Shown in pieces: positions 8,310-17,888 of a stretch of DNA of 64,000 bases (within the stretch, counting starts at the first letter, position 1; each line of letters opens with the position of its first letter). The stretch is from Flavobacterium cyclinae (lineage in GTDB: Bacteria; Bacteroidota; Bacteroidia; Flavobacteriales; Flavobacteriaceae). The stretch lies in contig NZ_CP089095.1 of the NCBI RefSeq assembly GCF_021172145.1, forward strand, positions 806,001 through 870,000, given 5' to 3'. Position numbers and translations under genes: made by a program. The notes under the pieces were generated by a model that saw only the letters and a list, made by a program, of their open reading frames with translations, was not told the origin of the DNA and made no database searches.

Positions 8310-10281
8310 GTCATATTACTCAAATTCTATTGAAGAATTTATCAAAGAAGACGTTAATTCAATTTACGGAAAAATTTCAGGAAATTATGATTTGAATAAA
8401 TTGACTATTCAACAGTCAAATGCATGGAAAAAGCAAATCGAAATTTTAAAACAATCCATTTCTTTATTTAGCGGAAAGATTTATTTCGAGTTTACAATCC
8501 CAAGAATGGGAAAAAGAGTTGATAATATTTTAATTATTGATAATTGTATTTTTGTTTTAGAATTTAAAATTGGTTCTGATATTTATGATAAATCAGCTAA
8601 AGAACAAGCTTTTGATTATGGGTTAGACTTGAATAATTTTCATGAAGGAAGTCATAACAAAAATTTAATACCAATCTTAGTTGCAGATAAAGCTCCTTCA
8701 ATTATAAATATATCTTCAAAAAGTTTAGATTGCTTGCATCAGACTATTTGCGCAAATTCTTCTAATCTTAAAGATGTAATTAATAACACCCTACAAAATT
8801 TAAAATCTTTTGAGAAGATAGATATAAAGTTTTGGGAAGAATCTATTTATAAGCCTACTCCAACAATTATTGAAGCCGCAACTGCTCTATATAAAAAGCA
8901 TAATGTTTTAGAAATTTCAAGAAGTGATTCAGGTGCTGAAAATTTATCAGTAACATCAAATTGTATTTCAGAAATAATTGATTTTTCAAAAAGGAATAAT
9001 AAAAAATCTATTTGTTTTATTACTGGAGTTCCTGGAGCAGGAAAAACACTGGCAGGTTTAAATATCGCGAACATACGTTCAAATTATATTGAGGAAGAGC
9101 ATGCAGTTTTCCTTTCGGGAAATGGTCCATTGGTTGATGTTTTAAGAGAAGCTTTAACAAGAGATAAAGTAAAGTCTGCATTGGAAAATGGAGAAAAATT
9201 ATCAAAAGAAAATGCAAAATCTCAAGTTAAATCATTCATACAAAATATCCATCATTTTAGAGATGCATCTTTAAGAGATGACAAAGCACCAATTGAAAAA
9301 GTAACAATATTCGATGAGGCTCAAAGAGCTTGGACAAAGGAACAAGCATCGAGTTTTATGAAAAGAAATAAAGGAAATTCTGAATTTAATAAATCTGAAC
9401 CTGAATTCTTAATTGAAGTTATGGACAGGCATAAAGATTGGTGTACAATAGTCTGTTTAATAGGAGGAGGACAAGAAATTAATACAGGAGAGGCAGGTTT
9501 AGAAGAATGGATTAGACCTTTTGATCATAAATTTAAAGATTGGGATATTTATTATTCATCAAAAATAATAGAAGATGATAATTATATAAAGGACAATTAT
9601 GCCTTAGAAATTTTAAAAAATAAAAAAGCTGAAAGAAAAGATGAACTTCATTTGTCAGTTTCCTTGCGTTCATTTAGAAGCTCTCAATTATCAAGTTTTA
9701 TTCAAGAGATTATAAATAATGATATTGTAAAAGCAAATAGTATTTATAAGGAGTTTATTGAAAAAGATTATCCAATTAGAATAACTCGTGATTTAGAAAA
9801 AGCAAAAAACTGGTTAAATAATCAAGCAAAAGGAACAGAAAGAACTGGGATTATTGCATCGTCGGGTGCTATTCGATTAAGACCTTTTGGATTAAATGTA
9901 AAAGCTAAGATTGATGCGCCAATATGGTTTTTAAATGAGAAAGAAGATATTCGTTCATCATATTTTTTGGAAGAAGTTGCTACAGAATTTGATATTCAAG
10001 GATTGGAATTAGATTGGACTTGTGTTGCTTGGGATGGTGATTTGTTTTATAATAATAATCAATGGAATTATAAAAAGTTTACGGGAACAACATGGAAAAA
10101 TTGCAGTAATACTGAAAGAATAAAGTATTTGATTAATTCTTATAGAGTTTTATTAACAAGAGCAAGACAAGGTATGATTATTTATATTCCGAATGGAAAT
10201 AATGAAGATTTAACTAGGCCACACTTTATGTATGATGGGACATTTGAATTTTTTATTAAAATCGGGATTAAAGAAATTTAG
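8302..10281 (+). CDS. Predicted PD-(D/E)XK nuclease fused to DUF2075-type helicase/ATPase
   Basis: 659 residues. The N-terminal 200 residues look like a PD-(D/E)XK nuclease: GKRVDNILI supplies the Asp, VLEFKIGSD the ExK motif, and KEQAFDYGLDL a Q motif. From about residue 230 the DUF2075 ATPase follows, with Walker A GVPGAGKT, Walker B VTIFDEAQRAW and a C-terminal helicase-like motif (YRVLLTRARQGMIIYIP) as in UvrD/Rep-type superfamily 1 proteins. It overlaps the XRE gene by 8 bp. The domain combination suggests nucleic-acid cleavage linked to ATP-driven translocation, plausibly anti-phage defence. That role is inference; the domains are seen. A bidirectional terminator follows. Confidence 0.82.
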   Translation: MNRSYYSNSIEEFIKEDVNSIYGKISGNYDLNKLTIQQSNAWKKQIEILKQSISLFSGKIYFEFTIPRMGKRVDNILIIDNCIFVLEFKIGSDIYDKSAKEQAFDYGLDLNNFHEGSHNKNLIPILVADKAPSIINISSKSLDCLHQTICANSSNLKDVINNTLQNLKSFEKIDIKFWEESIYKPTPTIIEAATALYKKHNVLEISRSDSGAENLSVTSNCISEIIDFSKRNNKKSICFITGVPGAGKTLAGLNIANIRSNYIEEEHAVFLSGNGPLVDVLREALTRDKVKSALENGEKLSKENAKSQVKSFIQNIHHFRDASLRDDKAPIEKVTIFDEAQRAWTKEQASSFMKRNKGNSEFNKSEPEFLIEVMDRHKDWCTIVCLIGGGQEINTGEAGLEEWIRPFDHKFKDWDIYYSSKIIEDDNYIKDNYALEILKNKKAERKDELHLSVSLRSFRSSQLSSFIQEIINNDIVKANSIYKEFIEKDYPIRITRDLEKAKNWLNNQAKGTERTGIIASSGAIRLRPFGLNVKAKIDAPIWFLNEKEDIRSSYFLEEVATEFDIQGLELDWTCVAWDGDLFYNNNQWNYKKFTGTTWKNCSNTERIKYLINSYRVLLTRARQGMIIYIPNGNNEDLTRPHFMYDGTFEFFIKIGIKEI

Positions 10282-10283
10282 AT

Positions 10284-10320
10284 AAAAAAAAACACCAACA
10301 TTTCTGCTGGTGTTTTTTGT
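10284..10320. terminator. Bidirectional intrinsic terminator
   Basis: AACACCA and TGGTGTT form a stem around a 10-nt loop, flanked by an A run on the left and a T run on the right. It can therefore stop transcription from both the nuclease-ATPase gene (+) and the mutase operon (-), which converge here. Confidence 0.85.
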
Positions 10321-10338
10321 TTTTATATTGAATTTAGA

Positions 10339-12498
10339 TTAGTCCTCCAATAAAACCTCTAAAATCGTAATCGCGGCATCGCTAATTTTAGTTCCAGGAC
10401 CAAAAACCGCCACTGCTCCGGCGTCGAATAAGAATTGGTAATCTTGTGCTGGGATAACACCACCAACAATTACCATAATATCTTCTCTTCCGTATTTTTT
10501 TAGTTCTTCGATAACTTGAGGTACTAAGGTTTTGTGTCCCGCTGCTAAAGAAGAAACACCTAAAATATGCACGTCATTTTCAACCGCTTGTTTAGCTGCT
10601 TCTTGTGGCGTTTGGAATAATGGTCCAATGTCTACGTCAAAACCTACATCGGCATAACCTGTTGCTACTACTTTAGCACCACGATCGTGACCGTCTTGTC
10701 CCATTTTCGCAATCATAATACGAGGACGACGCCCTTCTTTCTTAGCGAAAGCATCGGCTAATTGTTTTGCTTTTTCAAAACTTTCGTCGTTTTTAATTTC
10801 TTTACTATACACGCCGCTAAAACTTCTAATTTGTGCTTTATATCTTCCAAAAACAGTTTCTAAAGCATCACTAATTTCACCTAATGTTGCTCTGTTTCTT
10901 GCTGCTTCTACTGCTAAAGATAATAAATTTTCACCACCATTTTTAGCGCTTTCGGTTAATTTTGCTAAACATTCGGCAACTTTAGCGTTATCGCGAGTGG
11001 CTTTAATTTGTTCTAAACGTTCAATTTGTTGTTTGCGCACCATTTGGTTGTCCACATCCAAAATATGTAACGGATCTTCTTTTTCCAAACGGTATTTGTT
11101 CACCCCAACAATAATATCTTGTCCGCTGTCGATACGTGCTTGTTTGCGCGCAGCAGCTTCTTCAATTCTTAGTTTTGGAATTCCAGCTTCAATCGCTTTT
11201 GTCATTCCTCCTAATTCTTCTACTTCTTCAATTAATGCCCAAGCTTTTTCAGCAATTTCGGCAGTTAAACTTTCTACATAATAACTTCCTGCCCAAGGAT
11301 CCACCGTTTTACAAATTTTGGTTTCTTCTTGTAAAAAGATTTGGGTGTTACGCGCAATTCGAGCTGAGAAATCGGTTGGTAAAGCAATCGCTTCATCCAA
11401 AGCATTGGTGTGTAACGATTGTGTTCCTCCAAAGGCTGCTGCCGCTGCTTCAATAGCAGTTCGAGCTACGTTATTAAAAGGATCTTGCTCGGTTAAACTC
11501 CAACCCGAAGTTTGGCAATGCGTTCTTAAAGCCAATGATTTTTCGTCTTTTGGGTTGAATTGTTTCAATAGTTTTGCCCAAAGCATGCGACCCGCACGCA
11601 TTTTTGCAATTTCCATGAAATGGTTCATACCAATTGCCCAGAAAAACGAAAGGCGAGGAGCGAAGGTATCAATATCCATTCCAGCGGCTAAACCGGTACG
11701 GATGTATTCCAAACCATCTGCTAAAGTGTACGCTAATTCAATATCTGCAGTAGCTCCCGCTTCTTGCATGTGGTAACCCGAAATCGAAATCGAGTTGAAT
11801 TTCGGCATATTTTTACTCGTATATTCGAAAATATCCGCAATAATTTTCATCGAAGGCGTTGGTGGATAAATGTAGGTATTTCGCACCATGAATTCCTTCA
11901 AAATGTCATTCTGAATCGTTCCTGATAATAGGTTAGGTGCAACGCCTTGTTCTTCCGCTGCCACGATGTAGAAAGCCATAATCGGTAAAACCGCACCATT
12001 CATTGTCATCGAAACCGACATTTCCCCTAATGGAATTTGGTCGAAAAGTACTTTCATATCTTCCACCGAGTCAATTGCAACTCCCGCTTTTCCAACGTCA
12101 CCCACCACTCGTTCATGGTCAGAATCGTAACCTCTGTGCGTCGCTAAATCGAAGGCAACTGATAAACCTTTTTGTCCAGCGGCTAAGTTTCTTCTGTAAA
12201 AAGCGTTACTTTCTTCCGCAGTTGAGAATCCTGCATACTGACGAATCGTCCAAGGTCTGCGAACGTACATAGTAGCGTATGGTCCGCGTAAATTGGGTGC
12301 AAAACCTGCTCCAAAACCAAGATGTTCTAAATCGGAAATATCTTCTTTAGAATAAGTTGGTTTAACTTCGATGCCTTCAGCAGTTGTAAATGAGTTTGGA
12401 GTTTGGAGTTTAGAGTTTGGAGTAACTTCTAACTTCTGACTTTTAACTTCTAACTTTAAATGTTGTATATCTTTTCTCATCTTTAGAGAATTTTTCAA
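10339..12498 (-). CDS. scpA: Methylmalonyl-CoA mutase, large (B12-binding) subunit
   Basis: 719 residues. It isomerises methylmalonyl-CoA and succinyl-CoA with adenosylcobalamin, in propionate and branched-chain catabolism. The barrel starts with [20 protein letters not shown]. The C-terminal B12 domain carries [20 protein letters not shown], whose DGHDRG contains the cobalt-ligand His, plus GGVIPAQD. Residues 10-36 form an unusual low-complexity insert ([11 protein letters not shown], then NSKLQTPNS) encoded by near-tandem ttctaac and tttggag units. The start may be ATG 12498 or ATG 12480 (MRKDIQHL). It follows the small subunit by 30 bp in an operon. Confidence 0.96.
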   Translation of the reverse strand: MKNSLKMRKDIQHLKLEVKSQKLEVTPNSKLQTPNSFTTAEGIEVKPTYSKEDISDLEHLGFGAGFAPNLRGPYATMYVRRPWTIRQYAGFSTAEESNAFYRRNLAAGQKGLSVAFDLATHRGYDSDHERVVGDVGKAGVAIDSVEDMKVLFDQIPLGEMSVSMTMNGAVLPIMAFYIVAAEEQGVAPNLLSGTIQNDILKEFMVRNTYIYPPTPSMKIIADIFEYTSKNMPKFNSISISGYHMQEAGATADIELAYTLADGLEYIRTGLAAGMDIDTFAPRLSFFWAIGMNHFMEIAKMRAGRMLWAKLLKQFNPKDEKSLALRTHCQTSGWSLTEQDPFNNVARTAIEAAAAAFGGTQSLHTNALDEAIALPTDFSARIARNTQIFLQEETKICKTVDPWAGSYYVESLTAEIAEKAWALIEEVEELGGMTKAIEAGIPKLRIEEAAARKQARIDSGQDIIVGVNKYRLEKEDPLHILDVDNQMVRKQQIERLEQIKATRDNAKVAECLAKLTESAKNGGENLLSLAVEAARNRATLGEISDALETVFGRYKAQIRSFSGVYSKEIKNDESFEKAKQLADAFAKKEGRRPRIMIAKMGQDGHDRGAKVVATGYADVGFDVDIGPLFQTPQEAAKQAVENDVHILGVSSLAAGHKTLVPQVIEELKKYGREDIMVIVGGVIPAQDYQFLFDAGAVAVFGPGTKISDAAITILEVLLED

Positions 12499-12528
12499 AT
12501 TAATAGAATTGGCACATTGACTAATTGG

Positions 12529-13908
12529 CTAAATTGCCTCATTATTCAATCGTTCTTGTTCTAATTTTTCAGCCAAGCGTTTTTCGATAATTGGTGTGAT
12601 TAGCGTTTTTCTGGCGTTTTGTTTCACGAAAGGATACAATTCCAAGTCGTTTTTCATTTGGTCGTTTTTGTTTGGATATTTGTTAGTTCCCAATAAAACT
12701 TCTTTCCCAGAATCGAAAAGTTCTTGTTCTTTTTGAGCGCTTTCGTTGATTTTTCTTTGAATCGTTCCATCAATTAATTGCGAAATCAATCCGCCATTTT
12801 TCTCGATATCTTTGAATAATTCTAATGCTTTTTCTGCTAATTGCTCTGTTAATGTTTCAATGTAATAAGCGCCATCAGCTGGATTGTTTACCTTGTCGAA
12901 ATAACTTTCGTGTTTTAAAACTAACAATTGGTTTCTCGAAATTCTATCTCCAAACTCGTTGTCTTTATGGTAAATCGCATCGTAAGCTAAATTCGCAACC
13001 GCATCGGCTCCACCTAAGATGGCCGACATACATTCCGTAGTCGTACGCAACATGTTGACGTTGTAATCGTATAAAGTTTTGTTACGTTTTGTTGGTGTAG
13101 CGATGATATGACAATCGAAATTATGATTGTATTCTGCTGCTAATGTGTTGAATAAAAGACGTAAGGCTCTTAGTTTTGCAATTTCAAAAAAGTAATTTGT
13201 TCCAACAGCCACTTCAATCGTAATCGATTGGTTGATAGCTGGAATTCTATTGAAATATTCGTTTGCTTGCGCTAATGCGTAAGCCAATTGTTGTACGATA
13301 TTCGCACCAGCGTTTTGATAAATTCTGCTTGAAATTGTTAAAAATGAAACAGTTGATTTTGAAGCAATTGTGTTTAGTTTCTCAATATCTTTTTCAAGAT
13401 TTTCAAACCAATTTCCGTCCTTTGCTAATTGTCCGATTGGGTCATTTTGAATAAAGATGTTGGCTTTATTTTTTGACGCAAATTCATTTATTTTAGAAAC
13501 GAAATCGTTTGAAAGAAAAGGTAAATGGAAATAATAATTCACATTTTCTAAGGGAAGATTTTGCATCAATTCTTCAATGGAAACCGAATCATTTTCTAAA
13601 GTAAACCGAACACTTTCAGCTCCTCTTTGTAACGTTTCTAGCGCACGAGCATTCGATTTTCTTACATCGTGAACAAAAATATTTTGAACTATTGCAAAAG
13701 GTTTTGAAGGAGTAATGGGATTTAGATTTACTTCTTCCGACACTTCGGAATCATCATTATGATAAAACGGTTTTACTTTAATACCTTCTGGACTTTCCCA
13801 AACTAAAGTTTCGTTGTAATCAGCACCTTTTAGTTCGTATTGAATTTTTTGCTTCCATTGTTTAGAAGAAACGGCTTCAAAATCGGAAAATAAATTGTTG
13901 TTAGCCAC
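12529..13908 (-). CDS. Methylmalonyl-CoA mutase, small subunit
   Basis: 459 residues. It is homologous to the barrel domain of the large subunit (WESPEGIKVKPFY, VAVGTNYFFEIAKLRALR, TTECMSAILGGADAV, NPADGAYYIE). It has no C-terminal B12-binding domain: there is no DGHDRG motif. This is the structural, non-catalytic partner of heterodimeric mutases. It is encoded directly upstream of the large subunit and 11 bp after the DivIC-like gene, so the four genes from udk to the large subunit can form one transcript. Confidence 0.94.
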   Translation of the reverse strand: MANNNLFSDFEAVSSKQWKQKIQYELKGADYNETLVWESPEGIKVKPFYHNDDSEVSEEVNLNPITPSKPFAIVQNIFVHDVRKSNARALETLQRGAESVRFTLENDSVSIEELMQNLPLENVNYYFHLPFLSNDFVSKINEFASKNKANIFIQNDPIGQLAKDGNWFENLEKDIEKLNTIASKSTVSFLTISSRIYQNAGANIVQQLAYALAQANEYFNRIPAINQSITIEVAVGTNYFFEIAKLRALRLLFNTLAAEYNHNFDCHIIATPTKRNKTLYDYNVNMLRTTTECMSAILGGADAVANLAYDAIYHKDNEFGDRISRNQLLVLKHESYFDKVNNPADGAYYIETLTEQLAEKALELFKDIEKNGGLISQLIDGTIQRKINESAQKEQELFDSGKEVLLGTNKYPNKNDQMKNDLELYPFVKQNARKTLITPIIEKRLAEKLEQERLNNEAI

Positions 13909-13919
13909 GAATTATATGT

Positions 13920-14273
13920 TTAATTGTTACTAGTTGTTTTTTCGGCAGCCGCTTTCTTTTCGTCTTCAAATTCGATGATGTAGATGTCTTCGTTATCGCG
14001 TTTCATGTAATATTTCTCGCGCGCATATTTTTCTACACGATCATCATTTTTCAACTCTTTGATTTTTATGCTGTCTTTTTTGATTTCAGTTTTATAATAC
14101 TGGATATTGTTTTCAATTTCGTCAATTTCTTTATCCAAAACCCGATGTTCTAAATAGGAATAATTGTCGAAAAAAAGCATCCAAACAGAAAAAAGAATTA
14201 ACACCAAAACGTAGCGATTCATTACGAATGCTAAAAACGGATATTTGGCAATTAAATTCTTGATTTTGTTCAT
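13920..14273 (-). CDS. DivIC/FtsB-like septum formation protein
   Basis: 117 residues of type II membrane topology. A short cytoplasmic N-terminus leads to one hydrophobic helix (about 19-38, YVLVLILFSVWMLFF). A periplasmic coiled coil follows (about 45-80, EIDEIENNIQYYK), then the YAREKYYMKRDNEDIYII stretch that defines the DivIC/FtsB fold. Family members join FtsL and FtsQ in the divisome. The ATG overlaps the uridine kinase stop by one base (TAATG), so it is translationally coupled. The tail is Ala/Lys-rich. Confidence 0.88.
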   Translation of the reverse strand: MNKIKNLIAKYPFLAFVMNRYVLVLILFSVWMLFFDNYSYLEHRVLDKEIDEIENNIQYYKTEIKKDSIKIKELKNDDRVEKYAREKYYMKRDNEDIYIIEFEDEKKAAAEKTTSNN

Positions 14274-14881
14274 TATGCGATTCTTTGATTAATAACGGCA
14301 CGCACTACGTCAATAGCAACCGTATTGTATTTGTCATTTGGAATTATAATATCAGCAAAAGCTTTTGTAGGCTCGATGAATTGTTCGTGCATCGGTTTTA
14401 AAGTAGTTTGATAACGATTCAAAACTTCTTCCATATCACGACCACGTTCTGCAATATCACGTTTTAAACGACGAATTAAACGCTCATCTGAATCTGCGTG
14501 AACGTATACTTTTATATCGAACATGTCTCTTAATTCAGGATTTGTTAGAATTAAGATACCTTCTACAATCATAACCTGTCTTGGATGTGTAATTATTTTG
14601 TCATCTGTTCTATCATGAGTTACAAATGAATAAACAGGTTGTTCAATCGTTTTTCCTGCTTTTAAATCTTTAAGATGTGCTACTAATAATTCAAAGTCAA
14701 TTGCTCTTGGATGATCAAAATTGATTTTAGTACGTTCTTCGTAACTTAAATGATGCGTTTCTTTATAATATGAATCTTGAGAAATGATGCCTACTTCAGA
14801 AGAAGGTAACTCATTCATAATCTGATGAACTACTGTTGTTTTTCCACTTCCGGTACCACCGGCAATACCAATAATTAGCAT
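14273..14881 (-). CDS. udk: Uridine kinase
   Basis: 202 residues, typical for bacterial Udk. The P-loop GGTGSGKTT is at residues 8-16. Nucleoside-binding motifs include SQDSYYKE, NFDHPRAIDFELL, PVYSFVTHDR and the VEGILIL strand. RLIRRLKRDIAERGR is the mobile lid. It phosphorylates uridine and cytidine with ATP or GTP in pyrimidine salvage. It is the first gene of the minus-strand run leading to divIC and the mutase subunits. Confidence 0.96.
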   Translation of the reverse strand: MLIIGIAGGTGSGKTTVVHQIMNELPSSEVGIISQDSYYKETHHLSYEERTKINFDHPRAIDFELLVAHLKDLKAGKTIEQPVYSFVTHDRTDDKIITHPRQVMIVEGILILTNPELRDMFDIKVYVHADSDERLIRRLKRDIAERGRDMEEVLNRYQTTLKPMHEQFIEPTKAFADIIIPNDKYNTVAIDVVRAVINQRIA

Positions 14882-15027
14882 ATAGAATGTTGTCTAGGTT
14901 TATTTTAGCAAAAATAGAAATAATATTCTAAGTCTTTTTTGTTTTTGCTCATAAAGTTAAGAATATGTGCTAAAAAAATATAGGTTTTTTCCAGAAATAA
15001 TTTATTTTAAAAAAAGATTTGATTTGT

Positions 15028-15057
15028 TTGGAACAATAGAAATTAGTTATATATTTG
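15028..15057 (+). promoter_or_regulatory. Promoter of tRNA-Pro, Bacteroidetes consensus
   Basis: TTG at 15028-15030 and TATATTTG at 15050-15057 are separated by 19 bp. This is the TTG/TAnnTTTG consensus of the Bacteroidetes primary sigma factor. Transcription would start just before the tRNA at 15070. Confidence 0.75.
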
Positions 15058-15069
15058 CACTCACAAATT

Positions 15070-15144
15070 CGGGGTGTAGCGTAGCCCGGTTATCGCGCCT
15101 GCTTTGGGAGCAGGAGGCCGCAGGTTCGAATCCTGCCACCCCGA
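15070..15144 (+). tRNA. tRNA-Pro (anticodon TGG)
   Basis: A full cloverleaf can be folded by eye. Acceptor CGGGGTG pairs with CACCCCG plus discriminator A. The D arm is AGCGTAGCCCGGTTATCGCG. The anticodon arm CCTGC/GCAGG encloses loop TTTGGGA, giving anticodon TGG. The T arm is GCAGG/CCTGC around TTCGAAT. CCA is not encoded. Confidence 0.97.
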
Positions 15145-15146
15145 CA

Positions 15147-15180
15147 AAACCTTCTTGAAACATCAGGAAGGTTTTTTTAT
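15147..15180 (+). terminator. Intrinsic terminator of tRNA-Pro
   Basis: AACCTTC and GAAGGTT form the stem around a 12-nt loop, followed by a run of T. It directly follows the tRNA. Confidence 0.85.
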
Positions 15181-15277
15181 TTTAAAAAACTATATATTTA
15201 TAGTTAAAACTAATTCATTTTTAAGAAATAATTTTAATTAAAAACTTACATTTGCTATTCTTAAAAGATTTAAAGTT

Positions 15278-16225
15278 ATGTCAGATACAATTGAAAAAGT
15301 AAAATGCTTAATTATAGGTTCTGGTCCAGCGGGTTATACTGCGGCTATTTATGCGGCTAGAGCAAATATGAATCCTGTTTTATATCAAGGACAACAACCA
15401 GGTGGTCAGTTAACCACAACTAATGAAGTGGAAAACTTTCCAGGTTATCCTGAAGGTGTAACCGGACCTGAAATGATGGTACAGTTGCAAGAGCAAGCAA
15501 AACGTTTTGGTTCAGATATTCGTGATGGATGGGCTACAAAAGTAGATTTTTCTGGACCTATTCATAAAGTTTGGATTAATGATACGATTGAAATCCACGC
15601 AGAAACGGTAATTATTTCTACTGGAGCTTCAGCTAAATATTTAGGATTAGAATCGGAGCAACATTATTTAAAATTAGGTGGTGGAGTTTCGGCTTGTGCG
15701 GTTTGTGATGGATTTTTCTATAGAAATCAAGAAGTAGTAATTGTTGGAGCAGGAGATAGTGCTTGTGAAGAAGCACATTACTTATCTAAATTATGTAAAA
15801 AAGTAACGATGTTAGTGCGTAGCGATAAATTTAGAGCTTCTAAAATTATGGCAGAACGTGTACAAAAAACAGAGAACATCGAAATTTTAATGCACACCGA
15901 AACGGAAGAAGTTCTAGGTGACGGACAAGTAGTTACTGGAGTAAAAGTTAAAAACAGAGCTACCGGGGAAACAAAAGAAATTCCAGCAACAGGGTTTTTC
16001 GTAGCCATTGGCCATAAACCAAACACAGATATTTTTGCAGATTACATTACGTTAGACGAAACAGGTTATATAGTAAATGTACCAGGAAGTTCTAAAACGA
16101 ATGTACCAGGTGTGTTTGTAGCAGGTGATGCTGCAGATCATGTATATCGTCAGGCAATTACGGCTGCTGGAACAGGTTGTATGGCAGCTTTAGATGCAGA
16201 ACGTTATTTAGCAGCAAAAGAGTAA
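15278..16225 (+). CDS. trxB: Thioredoxin-disulfide reductase
   Basis: 315 residues, the standard length of low-molecular-weight TrxB. The FAD-binding GSGPAGYTAA motif is at about residue 12. The redox-active CAVCDG disulfide is near 140, followed by the NADPH-binding VGAGDSACEEA. The C-terminal FAD motif PGVFVAGDAAD is present. It keeps thioredoxin reduced with NADPH in the cytoplasm. A TACATTTG -7 element at 15247-15254 lies just upstream, and a strong hairpin follows the stop codon. Confidence 0.97.
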   Translation: MSDTIEKVKCLIIGSGPAGYTAAIYAARANMNPVLYQGQQPGGQLTTTNEVENFPGYPEGVTGPEMMVQLQEQAKRFGSDIRDGWATKVDFSGPIHKVWINDTIEIHAETVIISTGASAKYLGLESEQHYLKLGGGVSACAVCDGFFYRNQEVVIVGAGDSACEEAHYLSKLCKKVTMLVRSDKFRASKIMAERVQKTENIEILMHTETEEVLGDGQVVTGVKVKNRATGETKEIPATGFFVAIGHKPNTDIFADYITLDETGYIVNVPGSSKTNVPGVFVAGDAADHVYRQAITAAGTGCMAALDAERYLAAKE

Positions 16226-16242
16226 TTTGATTACTGAATAAA

Positions 16243-16279
16243 TAAAAAAGCTCCTATTGAAAAAATAGGAGCTTTTATT
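16243..16279. terminator. Bidirectional terminator between trxB and gap
   Basis: AAAGCTCCTAT and ATAGGAGCTTT form an 11-bp stem around a short A-rich loop, with A and T runs on either side. It serves the convergent trxB (+) and GAPDH (-) genes. Confidence 0.88.
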
Positions 16280-16293
16280 TTGAACGCTATCTA

Positions 16294-17742
16294 CTAATAG
16301 TAGCTGTATCTTCTAACTTTAGCAATGTATTTTGCTAAACGAATAACTTGGTGACTGTAGCCATATTCGTTATCGTACCAAACGTACATTACAATGTTTT
16401 TTCCATCTCCAGAAACAATAGTGGCGTTACTATCAAAAATAGCAGGAGCAGAAGTTCCTACGATATCTGAAGACACTAATTCATTGTTTAAAGAGTATTT
16501 GATTTGCTCTACAAGATCACCTTCTAAAGCATATTTTTTCATAATGTTGTTAACTTCTTCAACTGAAGTGTTTTTTCCAACTTCTAAGTTCAATACTACT
16601 AATGAACCATTTGGAACAGGAACACGAATTGCATTTGAAGTTAATTTTCCAGCTAATGCAGGTAAAGCTTTGGCAACCGCACTTCCAGCACCAGTTTCAG
16701 TGATAACCATGTTTAAGGCAGCAGCACGACCTCTACGGTATTTTTTGTGCATGTTGTCCACTAAGTTTTGGTCATTCGTATAAGCGTGAATGGTTTCTAA
16801 GTGACCTTTTACCACACCTAAAGTGTCTTCAACCGCTTTTAAAACAGGAGTAATTGCATTGGTTGTACATGAAGCAGCTGAATAAATGTTAACTTCATCT
16901 GGGTTGTAATCTTCATGATTTACGCCGTAAACGATATTTGGAACTCCTTTTCCAGGAGCTGTTAATAATACTTTGTCAACTCCTTTTGAAGTTAAATGAC
17001 GCTTTAGTGCTTCTTCAGTTGTGAAGGCTCCAGTATTGTCGATTACTAAAGCATCTTCAATTCCGTAAGCGGTATAATCAATTTCTTCTGGAGAATTTGC
17101 AGTAATGATATGAACTGTTGTTCCGTTAATCAATAGAGCATTGTTTTCTGGATCAGCAATAACTGAACCGTTGAAATCACCATGTACAGAATCATAACGT
17201 AATAATGAAGCTCTTTTTTCTAATAAAACTGCATCATTTTTATCTCTAGTTACAATTGCTCTTAAACGTAATTGTTGTCCTTTTCCAATTTTAGACATCA
17301 TTTCACGAGCTAATAAACGTCCAATTCTACCAAATCCATATAAAACCACATCTTTTGGTTTAATTTCTTGGAAGTTTTTAGCATTTTTTAATTTGTCGAT
17401 TACAAATGCTTTAGCATCGTTGTATTTGTCGTCTTCTAAATGATATTCGTAAGTTAATTTTCCAATATCAATTCTAGATGGTGGTAAATCTAAATCAACA
17501 ATAGCGCTTGCAATTTCAACAGAATCAAAAACATTGATTGGTTTTCCAACAAAGGCACCAGCATATTCATGTAAATTGATAATTTCACTTACGTTTTTGT
17601 CGATTAATTGATTTCGGAATAAAACCAATTCAATTGATTTATCATACCATAAATCACTAATGATTTTAATAAATTCTACACCAGCTTTTCTTCTATCTGC
17701 CTGAAAAGCTAATTCTTTTTCGTATAAAGAGATATTGCTCAT
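16294..17742 (-). CDS. gap: Glyceraldehyde-3-phosphate dehydrogenase, long form
   Basis: 482 residues, against about 335 for classical GAPDH. The extra 125 or so residues are at the N-terminus (ELAFQADRRKAGVEFIKIIS and a helical region to about 125), a layout common in Bacteroidetes. The NAD-binding motif VVLYGFGRIGR follows. The catalytic cysteine is in SAASCTTNAITP, and the C-terminal YDNEYGYSHQV is conserved. It interconverts glyceraldehyde 3-phosphate and 1,3-bisphosphoglycerate in glycolysis or gluconeogenesis. The function of the extension is unknown to me. The gene is monocistronic and ends at a shared terminator. Confidence 0.93.
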   Translation of the reverse strand: MSNISLYEKELAFQADRRKAGVEFIKIISDLWYDKSIELVLFRNQLIDKNVSEIINLHEYAGAFVGKPINVFDSVEIASAIVDLDLPPSRIDIGKLTYEYHLEDDKYNDAKAFVIDKLKNAKNFQEIKPKDVVLYGFGRIGRLLAREMMSKIGKGQQLRLRAIVTRDKNDAVLLEKRASLLRYDSVHGDFNGSVIADPENNALLINGTTVHIITANSPEEIDYTAYGIEDALVIDNTGAFTTEEALKRHLTSKGVDKVLLTAPGKGVPNIVYGVNHEDYNPDEVNIYSAASCTTNAITPVLKAVEDTLGVVKGHLETIHAYTNDQNLVDNMHKKYRRGRAAALNMVITETGAGSAVAKALPALAGKLTSNAIRVPVPNGSLVVLNLEVGKNTSVEEVNNIMKKYALEGDLVEQIKYSLNNELVSSDIVGTSAPAIFDSNATIVSGDGKNIVMYVWYDNEYGYSHQVIRLAKYIAKVRRYSYY

Positions 17743-17888
17743 GAAAATAAATGTGTTGTTTTGTGGTGCAAAAGTATAGATTTCAATCGTTTTCGTAAAA
17801 TTTATTTCAATTTTTTTTAGGGTAATAAAATCTATTCTTTTATAACACTTGAGTTTCGTTTATTTTTCTATTTTTGAAAAAAAATGAA

